Below are positions 1-7,888 of a stretch of 64,000 nt of DNA, one piece after another. Location: assembly GCA_046729255.1 (NCBI GenBank), contig JBKPGF010000046.1, positions 4,111-68,110 on the forward strand. The letters are read 5' to 3'. The notes beneath the pieces are model-generated. The model searched no databases and was not told the DNA's origin. It was given only the letters and a program-made list of their open reading frames with translations. This DNA comes from PALSA-612 sp046729255. Lineage in GTDB: Bacteria > Actinomycetota > Thermoleophilia > Gaiellales > Gaiellaceae. Every line of letters begins with the position of its first letter. Within the stretch, counting starts at the first letter, position 1. The position numbers and the translations under genes were made by a program.

Positions 1-681
1 GTCTACCGGATGCACCCGCTGATCCCGGACGAGTACAGCTTCCGCTCGCTCGGCAACGACGCAGTGCTGCAGGAGCGAGCGCTCGACGAGATCGGCGTGC
101 TGAACGTGCGCGAGCGGCTCACCGAGATGTCGATGGCCGACGTGTTCTACTCGTTCGGCACTTCACACCCCGGCGCGATCACGCTGCACAACTATCCGCG
201 CTTCCTCCAGGACTTCCACCGCGCGGACGGAACGCACATCGACCTGGCCGCGATCGACGTCCTGCGCGTGCGCGAGCGCGGCGTCCCACGCTACAACGAG
301 TTCCGGCGACTGTTTCACCTGAAGCCGTTCGACACCTTCGAGGAGATGGCGGACACGCCGGAGCATGCCGAGGAGCTCGAGCGCATCTACGGCGACGTCG
401 AGCGGGTCGACGCGATGATCGGGTTCTACGCCGAGCGGAAGCCGAAGGGGTTCGGCTTCAGCGACACTGCCTTCCGCCTCTTCATCCTCATGGCGTCGCG
501 CCGGCTGAAGAGCGACCGGTTCTTCACGCGGGACTACCGGCCGGAGGTCTACACGCAGGCGGGGCTCGACTGGGTGGAGGGCAACTCGATGCGGAGCGTG
601 CTGCTGCGCCACTTCCCGGAGCTCGAGCCCGCGCTCGCCGGCGTCGCGAATCCATTTGCGCCCTGGAGACGCGTGAAGTAG
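1..681 (+). CDS. Animal-type haem peroxidase family protein, C-terminal part (cut by window edge)
   Basis: The reading frame is already open at base 1 (VYRMHPLIPDEYSF) and runs to TAG at 679-681, so only about the last 226 residues are present. The opening motif YRMHPLIPD and the later RERGVPRYNEFRRLF are characteristic of the peroxidase-cyclooxygenase / fatty-acid dioxygenase superfamily, just after the proximal haem histidine in family members. The haem ligands themselves lie upstream of the window. These enzymes oxidise lipids or halides with a b-type haem. The family is firm and the substrate unknown. A 19-base exact copy of an internal stretch (171-189) recurs at 4572-4590, downstream of the cyclase gene's start and apparently as a relic. 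Confidence 0.8.
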   Translation, partial: VYRMHPLIPDEYSFRSLGNDAVLQERALDEIGVLNVRERLTEMSMADVFYSFGTSHPGAITLHNYPRFLQDFHRADGTHIDLAAIDVLRVRERGVPRYNEFRRLFHLKPFDTFEEMADTPEHAEELERIYGDVERVDAMIGFYAERKPKGFGFSDTAFRLFILMASRRLKSDRFFTRDYRPEVYTQAGLDWVEGNSMRSVLLRHFPELEPALAGVANPFAPWRRVK

Positions 682-695
682 AGCAGGTGCCAAGA

Positions 696-1412
696 ATGGA
701 CGCGACGGAACTGGCTCCTGGTGTGTTCGGCCTCACCCAGAAGAAGGGGGGGCACGTTTACGCATTCGTGCTCGACGATGGCACGAGCCTGACGCTCATC
801 GACACGCTCTACGACACCGACGGCGCGCGAGTGCTGGCCCAACTCGCGACGATGGGTCGAGCGCCGGAGGACCTGACGCAGATCGTGATCACGCACGCGC
901 ATCGCTCGCATCTCGGGGGGGCACAGGTGTTACGGGAGCGCACGGGAGCTCGGGTCTACGCCCACGAATGGGAAGCCGACATCGTGCGGGGTGAGCGAAC
1001 GGCCCAGCCGGTATCGATCGTTCCCAAGCGACCGCTGCGCGCGTATTTTCCGTTTCAATTCGGGGCGGCGCTGGGACTTGGCAAGCACCCGCCATGTGCC
1101 GTCGATGCGTACATCCATGAAGGCGACCGGATCGGTCCTCTGCACGTGGTGCATGCGCCTGGCCATACGCCTGGGCACCTCGCTTTCTACTGGCCAGAAA
1201 GGCGCATGCTGTTTTGTGGCGACGCGGTCGTTACGTGGCCGCGCTTCGAGGCCGGGTGGCCGGCGTTTCGCCTGAACCCAAAGGAGCACGAGGAGTCGCT
1301 CAAGCGGATGGCTGAGCTCGACGTCGAGGTCATCGGTGTGGGCCACGGCGACCCCATCCGAGCCCAAGCAGGTCGGCGACTCCGCGACCTGGTAGATCGT
1401 CTTGGGAAGTGA
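696..1412 (+). CDS. MBL-fold metallo-hydrolase with altered metal motif
   Basis: This protein of about 238 residues has the metallo-beta-lactamase fold: an N-terminal beta-rich start (VFGLTQKKGGHVYAFVL), a THAHRSHLGG motif, HAPGHTPGHLAFY, FCGDAVV and a final GVGHGDP. The canonical HxHxDH metal motif reads HxHxSH here, so the aspartate that normally binds the second metal is a serine. The other histidines and the later Asp are kept. This suggests a one-metal or altered hydrolase; the substrate cannot be told. ATG 696 was chosen over GTG 687, which is in frame. Neither has a strong ribosome binding site. The gene lies 14 bases after the peroxidase stop, so co-transcription is likely. Confidence 0.8.
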   Translation: MDATELAPGVFGLTQKKGGHVYAFVLDDGTSLTLIDTLYDTDGARVLAQLATMGRAPEDLTQIVITHAHRSHLGGAQVLRERTGARVYAHEWEADIVRGERTAQPVSIVPKRPLRAYFPFQFGAALGLGKHPPCAVDAYIHEGDRIGPLHVVHAPGHTPGHLAFYWPERRMLFCGDAVVTWPRFEAGWPAFRLNPKEHEESLKRMAELDVEVIGVGHGDPIRAQAGRRLRDLVDRLGK

Positions 1413-1436
1413 TGTCTGCGGGCGGCGTCCTCTTGC

Positions 1437-4400
1437 CTATGCCCGCGCGCGACTCAGGAGGTCAGAGGCCGCTCTTGCCGCGACGACGTTGCCCTTCTGC
1501 TCGAACAGGGTTCGAGCACGAAGCAGGAGTGAGGTGACCTCGTTCGTTCGTCCGGCAAGGTCGAGCACCTCCGCGAGGTCGCGGATGGCAGTGGCCTGGC
1601 TTCCGATGTCGTCCGTCTGCCCCGCGAGCTGAACCGCTTCACGCGCGAGGCTTTCCGCTTCGTCGAAGCTGCCACGGTGAGCAAGTACTTTGGCGCGGAT
1701 CGAGCGCGACTCGATTCTTGAGGCCGCATCGCCTCTTCCACCGAGTTGCTCGCTCGTCTTCGCCAGTTTCTCGGCCTCGTCGTAGCGTCCCTGAACGTAG
1801 ACGGTCCTTGCAAGTCGGCTCGCGACCCATGACAGCACTCCTCGCTCCCCCATCTCCTTGAGCACGTCAAACCCGTGGCGGAGCCGCCTCTCCCCGGCTG
1901 CCGGGTCGCCGGCCAGCAGCTCCACGTCGGCCGAGACGAGCGAGAATCCCGCGAACCACAGCATGAAGCCGAGCTCTTCGGCAATACCCTCGCCGCGCTC
2001 CAGCAGACCGCGCGCTTCATCGAAACGATCGCTCATGGCCTGTAGACCGGCGAGACTCACGAGAAACGCCGACTCCACGGCAGGATTTCCCTGGGCTCGT
2101 CCCAGCGCCTGCTCGGCGCGCTCGATCGCCTCGGGGGCGGGCGTCGGCCCCCAATAGAGCGCCATTGCAAGACGCATGAGAATGCTCCCCGTCTCGCGCG
2201 AGTCGCCTGCCTTCTCCGCGTACGGCAACGCGCGCTCGAGCGCCTCTTCCTGTTCCCGCCATTGACTACCCATCCAGTGCACGTCGGCGATCCGACGCCA
2301 GGCCTTGGCGAGGCCAAGGTCGTCGCCGGCCGCTTCGAGCTCGGGAATCGCATCGTCGGCAACGCGCCGAAGTTGTTCGACGCTGACGTCCGGATCCGTC
2401 AGCGCTCGGAGAAACGCGTGCTCGAGCCGCGCGTGCAGCTCGACTCGGCGGTCGCCCGCGGCAGCTCCAGCCGCAATCGCCTCCTGTAGGACGTCGTCGG
2501 CTTGTGCAAGCTCTCCGGCAACGACGAGCGCGCCGCCCAACGCAGGCAGCAGCCGCGTCCGCTCGGGCGCATCTGGCGGCAGCAACGCCGCCGCACGACC
2601 GAGCAACTTGGCAGCGGCGGAGACGTCGCCCCGGGCGAGCGCCCGTCCACCCGCCGCCGCGAGGCGATGCGCCGCGCGGGCGGCAAGATCCGCCCCGTGA
2701 TCGTCGATGGGAGCGAGCTCGGCGCGGAGTGCGGACGCCTGCTCCAGGTGGTAGCCGATGATCTCTTCGATCTCAGTAAGCCGGTCACCGGCAGTCGCCT
2801 CGATTAACGTCGCGAACCGCTCGTGCAAGTCTGCCCGGACACTCTTCGGGATCGCGGCGTACGCGGTGTCCCGGATGAGGATGTGGCGAAAGCGATACCC
2901 CTGTTGGCCCGCGACCTCCGCCGAATCATGGCGAATGAGTTCCTTCCGGATGAGGACTTCGAGCACGCTCGGCAAGGCCTCTCGCGCCTCTGGGGGAAGG
3001 AGATCGGCAACTGCCCCCTGCCAGAAGCGCGTCCCCATCAAGGCCGCCCGCTCGATTACCGTCCGTTCGGCATCGGTCAGGCCGTCCAGGCGAGCGGCAA
3101 TCAGCGTCTGAATGTTCGGCGGCACCGCGACGTCCGTCCCCGGGCGCTCAGCGAGTAGCGCCAGCATCTGCTCGACGAAGAGGGGGTTTCCGCCACCCTC
3201 TTCTGCGATCCGTCTACGTAGCTCGGGCGCCAGCTCACGATCTCCGACCAGATGGTCGATCAGCGCGCCGGCCTCATCATCGGTGAGGGCCTCGAGCATG
3301 AGTGACGTCGAATTGAGCTTGCCCCCTCCCCAGTTGGCTCGGGTATCGAGCAGCTCGGGTCGCGCGAGGCAGAGGAGCAGGATCGGCGCGTCCCGTGACC
3401 ACTCTGCAACGTGATCGATCAGATCGAGCAGCGTCGGCTCCGCCCAGTGAATGTCTTCGAACACGACGATCAACGGGTGTTCGCGCGCGACTGCTTCGAA
3501 GAGTCGTCTGACCGCCCAAAAAGCCTCCTCAGCTGTCGCAGTACCCTCGGAGCGGCCGATCGCGCCGGAGATCCGCGCCGCGATGGCGTCGCGGTCCGCG
3601 TCATCCTCGAGCAGCGCGCTGATCGATGCGCCTGGTCGATCTCGAGATAGGTCCAGGACGATCTCCCGGAGCGGCCAGAAGGTGATTCCCTCCCCGTATG
3701 CGAGGCACCGTCCGGAGACGATCGTGGCGGCCTCGGAGAGTGTGTTTACAAGCTCCAAGGCGAGTCGGGACTTGCCGATTCCGGCGGGGCCAAGGATCGT
3801 GAATAGATAGTTCGTCTGCTCCTCGACCACCCGTTCGAACACGAGGCGTAGCTGGGCGAGCTCGCGAGCCCGACCGACGAGCGGTGTGTCCAGTCGGCGG
3901 GCGAAGCTGGGGGCTCCCTCGACGACGCCGACCAGACGCCACGCCGTACTCGAATCGTCGTTCCCCTGGACGTCCAACGAGTCGACCCTCTCGACGACCA
4001 CGGCATCTCGAGCGAGGCGATATGTGGCATCACCGATCAAGACCTCCCCGGGGCCTGCCGCCTCTTGAAGCCGCGCCGCTCGATTGACGGCGTCGCCGGT
4101 CACCAGAGTGTCTTCCTCCGTGCCTCCGCCTACGAAGACCTCGCCGCTGTTCACGCCGATGTGGATCTGAATCCGTACGCCGCGCGCCGACTCGAGTTCG
4201 GCGTTCAGTGTCTCGATCGCCTCTCGGACCTCGGTGGCGGCGCGGACAGCTCGAAGCGCATCGTCTTCGTGCACGGTGGGGACGCCAAACACGGCCATCA
4301 CGGCATCGCCAATGAACTTCTCGACCGTGCCACCGTGACGCTCGAGCACGCCCGAGACAGTCTCGAAGTAGCGAAGCATCACTTCCCGCAACCGTTCAGG

Positions 4401-4481
4401 GTCGAGACGGGACGCCAGCCGCGTCGACTCGCTGACGTCGACGAAGACGACGGTGACGGTCTTGCGAAGCCCATGGGACAT
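1437..4481 (-). CDS. Class III adenylate/guanylate cyclase fused to AAA-type ATPase and TPR repeats
   Basis: A protein of about 1014 residues. Residues 1-185 form a class III nucleotide cyclase domain with both metal aspartates (D15 in VFVDVSEST, D59 in FIGDAVMAVFG), the base-contacting lysine (K54) and the Asn/Arg pair (N133, R137), so it looks catalytically competent. An AAA/STAND-like ATPase follows, with Walker A GPAGIGKS near 231-238 and a hhhhED Walker B-like motif (VVFEDIHWAEP). The C-terminal half is helical, repetitive and TPR-like. It is probably a cytoplasmic signal-integrating regulator that makes cyclic nucleotide under control of the sensor half. The frame stays open 25 codons further (to 4556), but ATG 4481 gives the normal family N terminus. 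It converges on the MBL-fold gene; GCGGGC/GCCCGC arms around 1420-1445 may form a shared terminator. Confidence 0.88.
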   Translation of the reverse strand: MSHGLRKTVTVVFVDVSESTRLASRLDPERLREVMLRYFETVSGVLERHGGTVEKFIGDAVMAVFGVPTVHEDDALRAVRAATEVREAIETLNAELESARGVRIQIHIGVNSGEVFVGGGTEEDTLVTGDAVNRAARLQEAAGPGEVLIGDATYRLARDAVVVERVDSLDVQGNDDSSTAWRLVGVVEGAPSFARRLDTPLVGRARELAQLRLVFERVVEEQTNYLFTILGPAGIGKSRLALELVNTLSEAATIVSGRCLAYGEGITFWPLREIVLDLSRDRPGASISALLEDDADRDAIAARISGAIGRSEGTATAEEAFWAVRRLFEAVAREHPLIVVFEDIHWAEPTLLDLIDHVAEWSRDAPILLLCLARPELLDTRANWGGGKLNSTSLMLEALTDDEAGALIDHLVGDRELAPELRRRIAEEGGGNPLFVEQMLALLAERPGTDVAVPPNIQTLIAARLDGLTDAERTVIERAALMGTRFWQGAVADLLPPEAREALPSVLEVLIRKELIRHDSAEVAGQQGYRFRHILIRDTAYAAIPKSVRADLHERFATLIEATAGDRLTEIEEIIGYHLEQASALRAELAPIDDHGADLAARAAHRLAAAGGRALARGDVSAAAKLLGRAAALLPPDAPERTRLLPALGGALVVAGELAQADDVLQEAIAAGAAAGDRRVELHARLEHAFLRALTDPDVSVEQLRRVADDAIPELEAAGDDLGLAKAWRRIADVHWMGSQWREQEEALERALPYAEKAGDSRETGSILMRLAMALYWGPTPAPEAIERAEQALGRAQGNPAVESAFLVSLAGLQAMSDRFDEARGLLERGEGIAEELGFMLWFAGFSLVSADVELLAGDPAAGERRLRHGFDVLKEMGERGVLSWVASRLARTVYVQGRYDEAEKLAKTSEQLGGRGDAASRIESRSIRAKVLAHRGSFDEAESLAREAVQLAGQTDDIGSQATAIRDLAEVLDLAGRTNEVTSLLLRARTLFEQKGNVVAARAASDLLSRARA

Positions 4482-4571
4482 GGCGCGAGTGTAGGCCTTG
4501 TCCGTCTTGGACCACGACCGCATTAGCCGCTTGCAGCTAGACAACGGCGGTTGCACCGCGCTCTATCGCTC

Positions 4572-4610
4572 CGGCGCGATCACGCTGCACGACTACCCCG
4601 CTTCCGGCAG
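4572..4610 (+). repeat. Relic copy of a haem-peroxidase gene segment
   Basis: Bases 4572-4590 are identical to 171-189 inside the peroxidase gene. Similarity continues with a few changes and a one-base gap to about 4610. Translated in the matching frame it gives GAITLHDYP against GAITLHNYP in the peroxidase. No intact gene surrounds it. It lies between the cyclase gene and the 116-residue protein gene. It is best read as the remnant of a second peroxidase-family gene or of a local duplication. Confidence 0.5.
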
Positions 4611-4635
4611 CACGGTAAGCGCCGGCGCCCTGCGC

Positions 4636-4986
4636 CTAGGCCCGGGTGCCGTCGAGTAGCTGCAGCAAGTCGTGTGCGACCAGCTCGATGTCCTTGTGCT
4701 CCCACTCGGCGGCGCGGTAGTGGCAGGCGATGAGTCCGGAGCGGTGCACTCGGCGGAAATCTCCATAGACGAAGGCGTAGCGGGCCTTCGTCTCGTCGGG
4801 CGCGCCCTCGGTGAGCCCGAGGTGCCACTCCGCGTATTCCTCCCATGTGTGCTCCTCGAGGAACGCGTTCTCATCGGCGGCCCGCGGTTGCACTTCACCC
4901 CATTCGCTGCGAACGACGTACTGGCGGGCTGCGATCAGCTCCCCTGCTCGAGCGACCGCGCGTTTGTTTACCGCGTACGAAGCCAT
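4636..4986 (-). CDS. Conserved hypothetical protein, 116 aa
   Basis: A compact, acidic protein of 116 residues that starts at ATG 4986 (MASYAVNKRAVARAGELIAA). It has a aromatic-rich centre (HTWEEYAEWHLGLTEG, RYAFVYGDFRRVHRSG) and no signal peptide or membrane segment. It looks like one of the small soluble proteins common in actinobacteria whose function is unknown. It is divergent from the aldo/keto reductase gene, whose GTG start lies 21 bases away, so the two may share a control region. No catalytic motif could be assigned. Confidence 0.7.
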   Translation of the reverse strand: MASYAVNKRAVARAGELIAARQYVVRSEWGEVQPRAADENAFLEEHTWEEYAEWHLGLTEGAPDETKARYAFVYGDFRRVHRSGLIACHYRAAEWEHKDIELVAHDLLQLLDGTRA

Positions 4987-5006
4987 GGTGGGGTGAGAAT
5001 GCCCGT

Positions 5007-6035
5007 GTGAACAGCTTCGTGCCAGCCGAAGATCGTTACGAGCGGATGCGCTATCGCCGCACGGGCCGCAGCGGCCTCAAGCTGCCGGCGGTCTCGCTCG
5101 GGCTCTGGTGGAACTTCGGCGGCGACGGCCCGTCCGACACGAGTAGGGCGATCGTCCGTCGCGCGTTCGACATCGGCGTCACGCACTTCGACCTCGCCAA
5201 CAACTACGGGCCGCCGTACGGCTCCGCGGAGGCGAACTTCGGACGGCTCATGCAGGACGACCTGCGGCCATTCCGCGACGAGCTCGTCATCTCCACCAAG
5301 GCGGGCTACGACATGTGGCCCGGGCCGTACGGCGAATGGGGCTCGCGGAAGTACCTGCTCGCGAGCCTCGACCAGAGCCTCGCGCGCATGAACCTCGACT
5401 ACGTCGACATCTTCTATTCGCACCGGTTCGATCCGGAGACGCCGCTCGAGGAGACGATGGGCGCGCTCGACACCGCCGTCCGGCAGGGGAAGGCGCTCTA
5501 CGTCGGCATCTCGTCCTACTCGGCCGCGAATACGGCGGAGGCAGCGGCGATCCTCCGGGAGCTGGGACCGCCGCTCCTCATCCACCAGCCGTCTTACTCG
5601 ATGCTCAACCGCTGGATCGAGGACGAGCTGCTCGATGTGCTCGGCGAGCTCGGCGTCGGCTGCATCGCCTTTTCGCCGCTGGCGCAGGGGATGCTCACCG
5701 ACAAGTACCTGGGCGGGATCCCCGAGGGCTCACGGGCGAGTCGGCCCGAGTCGCTCTCACCCTCGCTCATCACGGACGAGGCGATCGCGAAGATCCGCGC
5801 GCTGAACGAGATCGCCGCCGGACGCGGGCAGACGCTCGCGCAGCTGGCGCTCGCGTGGGTGCTCCGCGACGAGCGAGTGACGTCTGCGCTCGTCGGCGCC
5901 TCGAGCGTCGCCCAGCTCGAGGAGAACCTCGCGGCGCTCGACCGTCTCGATCTCACGGAGGACGAGCTCGCGGAGATCGACAGCTACGCGACGGACTCCG
6001 AAATCAACATCTGGGCCGAGTCGAGCCGGACGTGA
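5007..6035 (+). CDS. Aldo/keto reductase, L-glyceraldehyde-3-phosphate reductase (YghZ) type
   Basis: A 342-residue NADPH-dependent aldo/keto reductase. The GTG start at 5007 was chosen because the resulting N terminus (NSFVPAEDRYERMRYRRTG) matches the extension typical of the YghZ subgroup, and a GGGGTGAG ribosome binding site lies just upstream. Family features visible are RSGLKLPAVSLGLWWNFGG, the catalytic Asp and Tyr in THFDLANNYGPPYGSAE, Lys in VISTKAGYD, and His in FYSHRFDPETP. YghZ proteins reduce L-glyceraldehyde 3-phosphate and other aldehydes and detoxify methylglyoxal. It is a cytoplasmic TIM-barrel enzyme. The AKR family is certain and the exact substrate is inferred. Confidence 0.88.
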   Translation: MNSFVPAEDRYERMRYRRTGRSGLKLPAVSLGLWWNFGGDGPSDTSRAIVRRAFDIGVTHFDLANNYGPPYGSAEANFGRLMQDDLRPFRDELVISTKAGYDMWPGPYGEWGSRKYLLASLDQSLARMNLDYVDIFYSHRFDPETPLEETMGALDTAVRQGKALYVGISSYSAANTAEAAAILRELGPPLLIHQPSYSMLNRWIEDELLDVLGELGVGCIAFSPLAQGMLTDKYLGGIPEGSRASRPESLSPSLITDEAIAKIRALNEIAAGRGQTLAQLALAWVLRDERVTSALVGASSVAQLEENLAALDRLDLTEDELAEIDSYATDSEINIWAESSRT

Positions 6036-6091
6036 CGATCAGAGACCGGCCCGTCGTACGATGCGGGGAGCCGACCGAAAGGAGACGCTCC

Positions 6092-6487
6092 ATGACCACC
6101 GTTACCGAGACCGAGGCACGCGATCGTCTGGCCGCGATTCCCGCTTCCTACTTCCGCGCTGTCGACTCGCTCGACGTCGACGCCGTGCTCGAGCACTTCG
6201 CCGAGGATGCGACGCTCACCGTCCAGACCGCGCGCGTGACCTTCTCCGGCCACGATGAGATCGCCCGCATGTTCACCGACTTCTTCGCGGACTGGGACTC
6301 GATGGTCCACGACATCACGAACATCGTGGTCGAGCCCGGCGCCGGCAAGATCGCAACCGAGCAACACGTCGATCTCGTCCGCAACGGCACGACGAAGATG
6401 CACAACTGCAACTTCTTCGACGTGAACGGGGAGGGGAAATTCTCCCGCGTCATCATCTGGATGGACGGGACGAACCCGCTGAATTAA
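6092..6487 (+). CDS. SnoaL-like / NTF2-fold protein
   Basis: A 131-residue protein that begins at ATG 6092 behind a clear GAAAGGAG site. The pattern is the SnoaL/NTF2-like cone fold: an N-terminal helix (ASYFRAVDSLDVDAVLEHFAEDATL), a sheet with GHDEIARMFTDFFADW, and a C-terminal VDLVRNGTTKMHNCNFFDV strand pair. Family members include polyketide cyclases, limonene-epoxide hydrolase-like enzymes and non-enzymatic ligand binders, so no activity is assigned. It follows the aldo/keto reductase by 56 bases and may be co-transcribed with it. Confidence 0.78.
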   Translation: MTTVTETEARDRLAAIPASYFRAVDSLDVDAVLEHFAEDATLTVQTARVTFSGHDEIARMFTDFFADWDSMVHDITNIVVEPGAGKIATEQHVDLVRNGTTKMHNCNFFDVNGEGKFSRVIIWMDGTNPLN

Positions 6488-6518
6488 CGCAGCAGCAGCC
6501 CACGGCCGTAGTCCGGCA

Positions 6519-6552
6519 TTGATCATCCTCAGGCGACTTATACGATCGACCG
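6519..6552 (+). promoter_or_regulatory. Predicted sigma-70-type promoter giving a leaderless SLOG-SLATT transcript
   Basis: TTGATC at 6519-6524 and TACGAT at 6541-6546 are spaced by 16 bases and fit -35 and -10 boxes. Six bases separate the -10 box from the ATG at 6553, which places the expected transcription start on or beside the start codon. No Shine-Dalgarno sequence is present there. Leaderless transcripts are common in actinobacteria. The call is from visual inspection only. Confidence 0.5.
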
Positions 6553-7248
6553 ATGCAGACGACGCGCATCGAGGAGTGGGGCGACCTCGCCAGCGCCATG
6601 GCCGAGCTCGGTTTTGCGCGATCGACGCCGACGCTCGTCAGTACCGGGGCTGCGAGCAGCCTGGGCGCGGACGAGAGCGAGCGTCTGGAGCCGCTGTACG
6701 CAGAGTTGACCGAGGTCGTGGAACGCAGCGGTGCAGTCGTGGTCGACGGAGGAACGGATCGCGGCGTCATGCGACTCCTTGGTCGTGCACGTGCGCGCAG
6801 GCATTCCTTCCCGCTCCTCGGAGTCGTCGTCGCCGAGCTCGTCGCGCCCACAGAGACCGGGCCTGAAGACGACCGGTGTCCGCTCGAACCGAATCACACC
6901 CACGCGCTCCTCGTTCCGGGCAAGGAGTGGGGCGACGAGGTCCCGTGGCTCGCGAGGGTGGCGACGGTCCTCGCCGACGGGAAACCCTCGGCGACCGTGC
7001 TCGTCAACGGGGGCGAGATCTCGTACGCCGATGCGGAAGCGAGCATCGCCGAAGGCCGCCCCGTCCTCGTTGCGGCGGGCAGCGGCGGGACCGCTGACAA
7101 GCTCGCGGCCGCCGTCCGCGGCGACGCGACGCTCGAGCGTGCACGGGCTCTGGCGGACTCCGAGCTGGTGCGAGCCGTCGACATGAGCAATCGTGCCGAG
7201 CAGGCGTTTACCACGGAGGTCGAGCGCATCCTCTCCGAGAGGAGCTAG
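6553..7248 (+). CDS. SLOG-domain protein of the LSDAT (prokaryotic TRPM N-terminal-like) family
   Basis: A 231-residue Rossmann-like protein. The glycine-rich VVDGGTDRGVMRLLG loop (about residues 60-74), LEPNHTHALLVPGKEWGDE (about 112-130), VLVNGGEISYADAE and VLVAAGSGGTADKLAAA near the C terminus are the pattern of the LSDAT branch of the SLOG superfamily. SLOG domains bind or process nucleotide-derived ligands, and comparative genomics has linked LSDAT proteins to membrane SLATT partners in predicted conflict or signalling systems. The SLATT gene follows after only 3 bases, so the two form an operon. The protein is cytoplasmic, with no signal or membrane segment. The role as sensor of a nucleotide signal is inferred from family and context. 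Confidence 0.75.
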   Translation: MQTTRIEEWGDLASAMAELGFARSTPTLVSTGAASSLGADESERLEPLYAELTEVVERSGAVVVDGGTDRGVMRLLGRARARRHSFPLLGVVVAELVAPTETGPEDDRCPLEPNHTHALLVPGKEWGDEVPWLARVATVLADGKPSATVLVNGGEISYADAEASIAEGRPVLVAAGSGGTADKLAAAVRGDATLERARALADSELVRAVDMSNRAEQAFTTEVERILSERS

Positions 7249-7251
7249 ACA

Positions 7252-7830
7252 ATGGCCGGACGAAGCAAGCGGGAGACGAGCAGGAAGCGAATGCAGCGGC
7301 AGTTCGAGGAGATCATCGACTCTCTCCAGGTTGGCGACCTCCAAAAGCGTTTCCTGCACGATCGATGGCTCGAGCAGCTGATGTGGTTCGAGACCAAGGC
7401 GGACGTCAATCAGCGCCGGTTCTACGCGCTCCGGCTCGTGATCATCGTCGGGGGACTGATCGTGCCCGCGCTTGTCAGCCTCAACGTCCGCGACCCCGAC
7501 GCCCTAAGTGCGCTCGCCTGGACGACGTTCGGCCTCAGCCTCGTCGTCGCAACTGGCGCGGCTCTCGACGGCTTCTTCAGACCCGGCGAGCGCTGGCGGT
7601 CGTTCCGGCGGGTGGCCGAGCTCCTGAAGGCGCATGCGTGGCAATACTTCGAGCTGGCGGGTCCGTATCAGACGGCCGACCATGCCAGTGCCTTCACGAC
7701 GTTCGCTGCGCAGGTCGAGGCGTTGATCCAGGAGGATCTCAAGGCCTTCATCGCCCAGGCGACGCAGGTCAAGCTGTCCGAGCAGCGGACGGGAGAGACG
7801 CCCGCGGAGGACCCGAAGGCCGGGCAGTAG
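7252..7830 (+). CDS. SLATT-domain (DUF4231) two-helix membrane protein
   Basis: A 192-residue protein with a basic, helical N terminus (residues 1-55), two membrane helices (about 60-77, RLVIIVGGLIVPALVSLN, and 86-105) and a cytoplasmic helical tail carrying WRSFRRVAELLKAHAWQYFELAGPY and an amphipathic segment near 150-165. This is the DUF4231 form of the SLATT superfamily. These proteins are predicted to form pores and to act as membrane effectors when a nucleotide-signal sensor is triggered. It starts 3 bases after the SLOG gene. Context suggests the pair works as sensor and effector; that function is inferred and not shown by sequence alone. Confidence 0.78.
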   Translation: MAGRSKRETSRKRMQRQFEEIIDSLQVGDLQKRFLHDRWLEQLMWFETKADVNQRRFYALRLVIIVGGLIVPALVSLNVRDPDALSALAWTTFGLSLVVATGAALDGFFRPGERWRSFRRVAELLKAHAWQYFELAGPYQTADHASAFTTFAAQVEALIQEDLKAFIAQATQVKLSEQRTGETPAEDPKAGQ

Positions 7831-7888
7831 CGTCGCTCGAGTTGACAGGGCTACCGCGATCCGCGAAGCTCGTCGCAAGGAGGACCTG

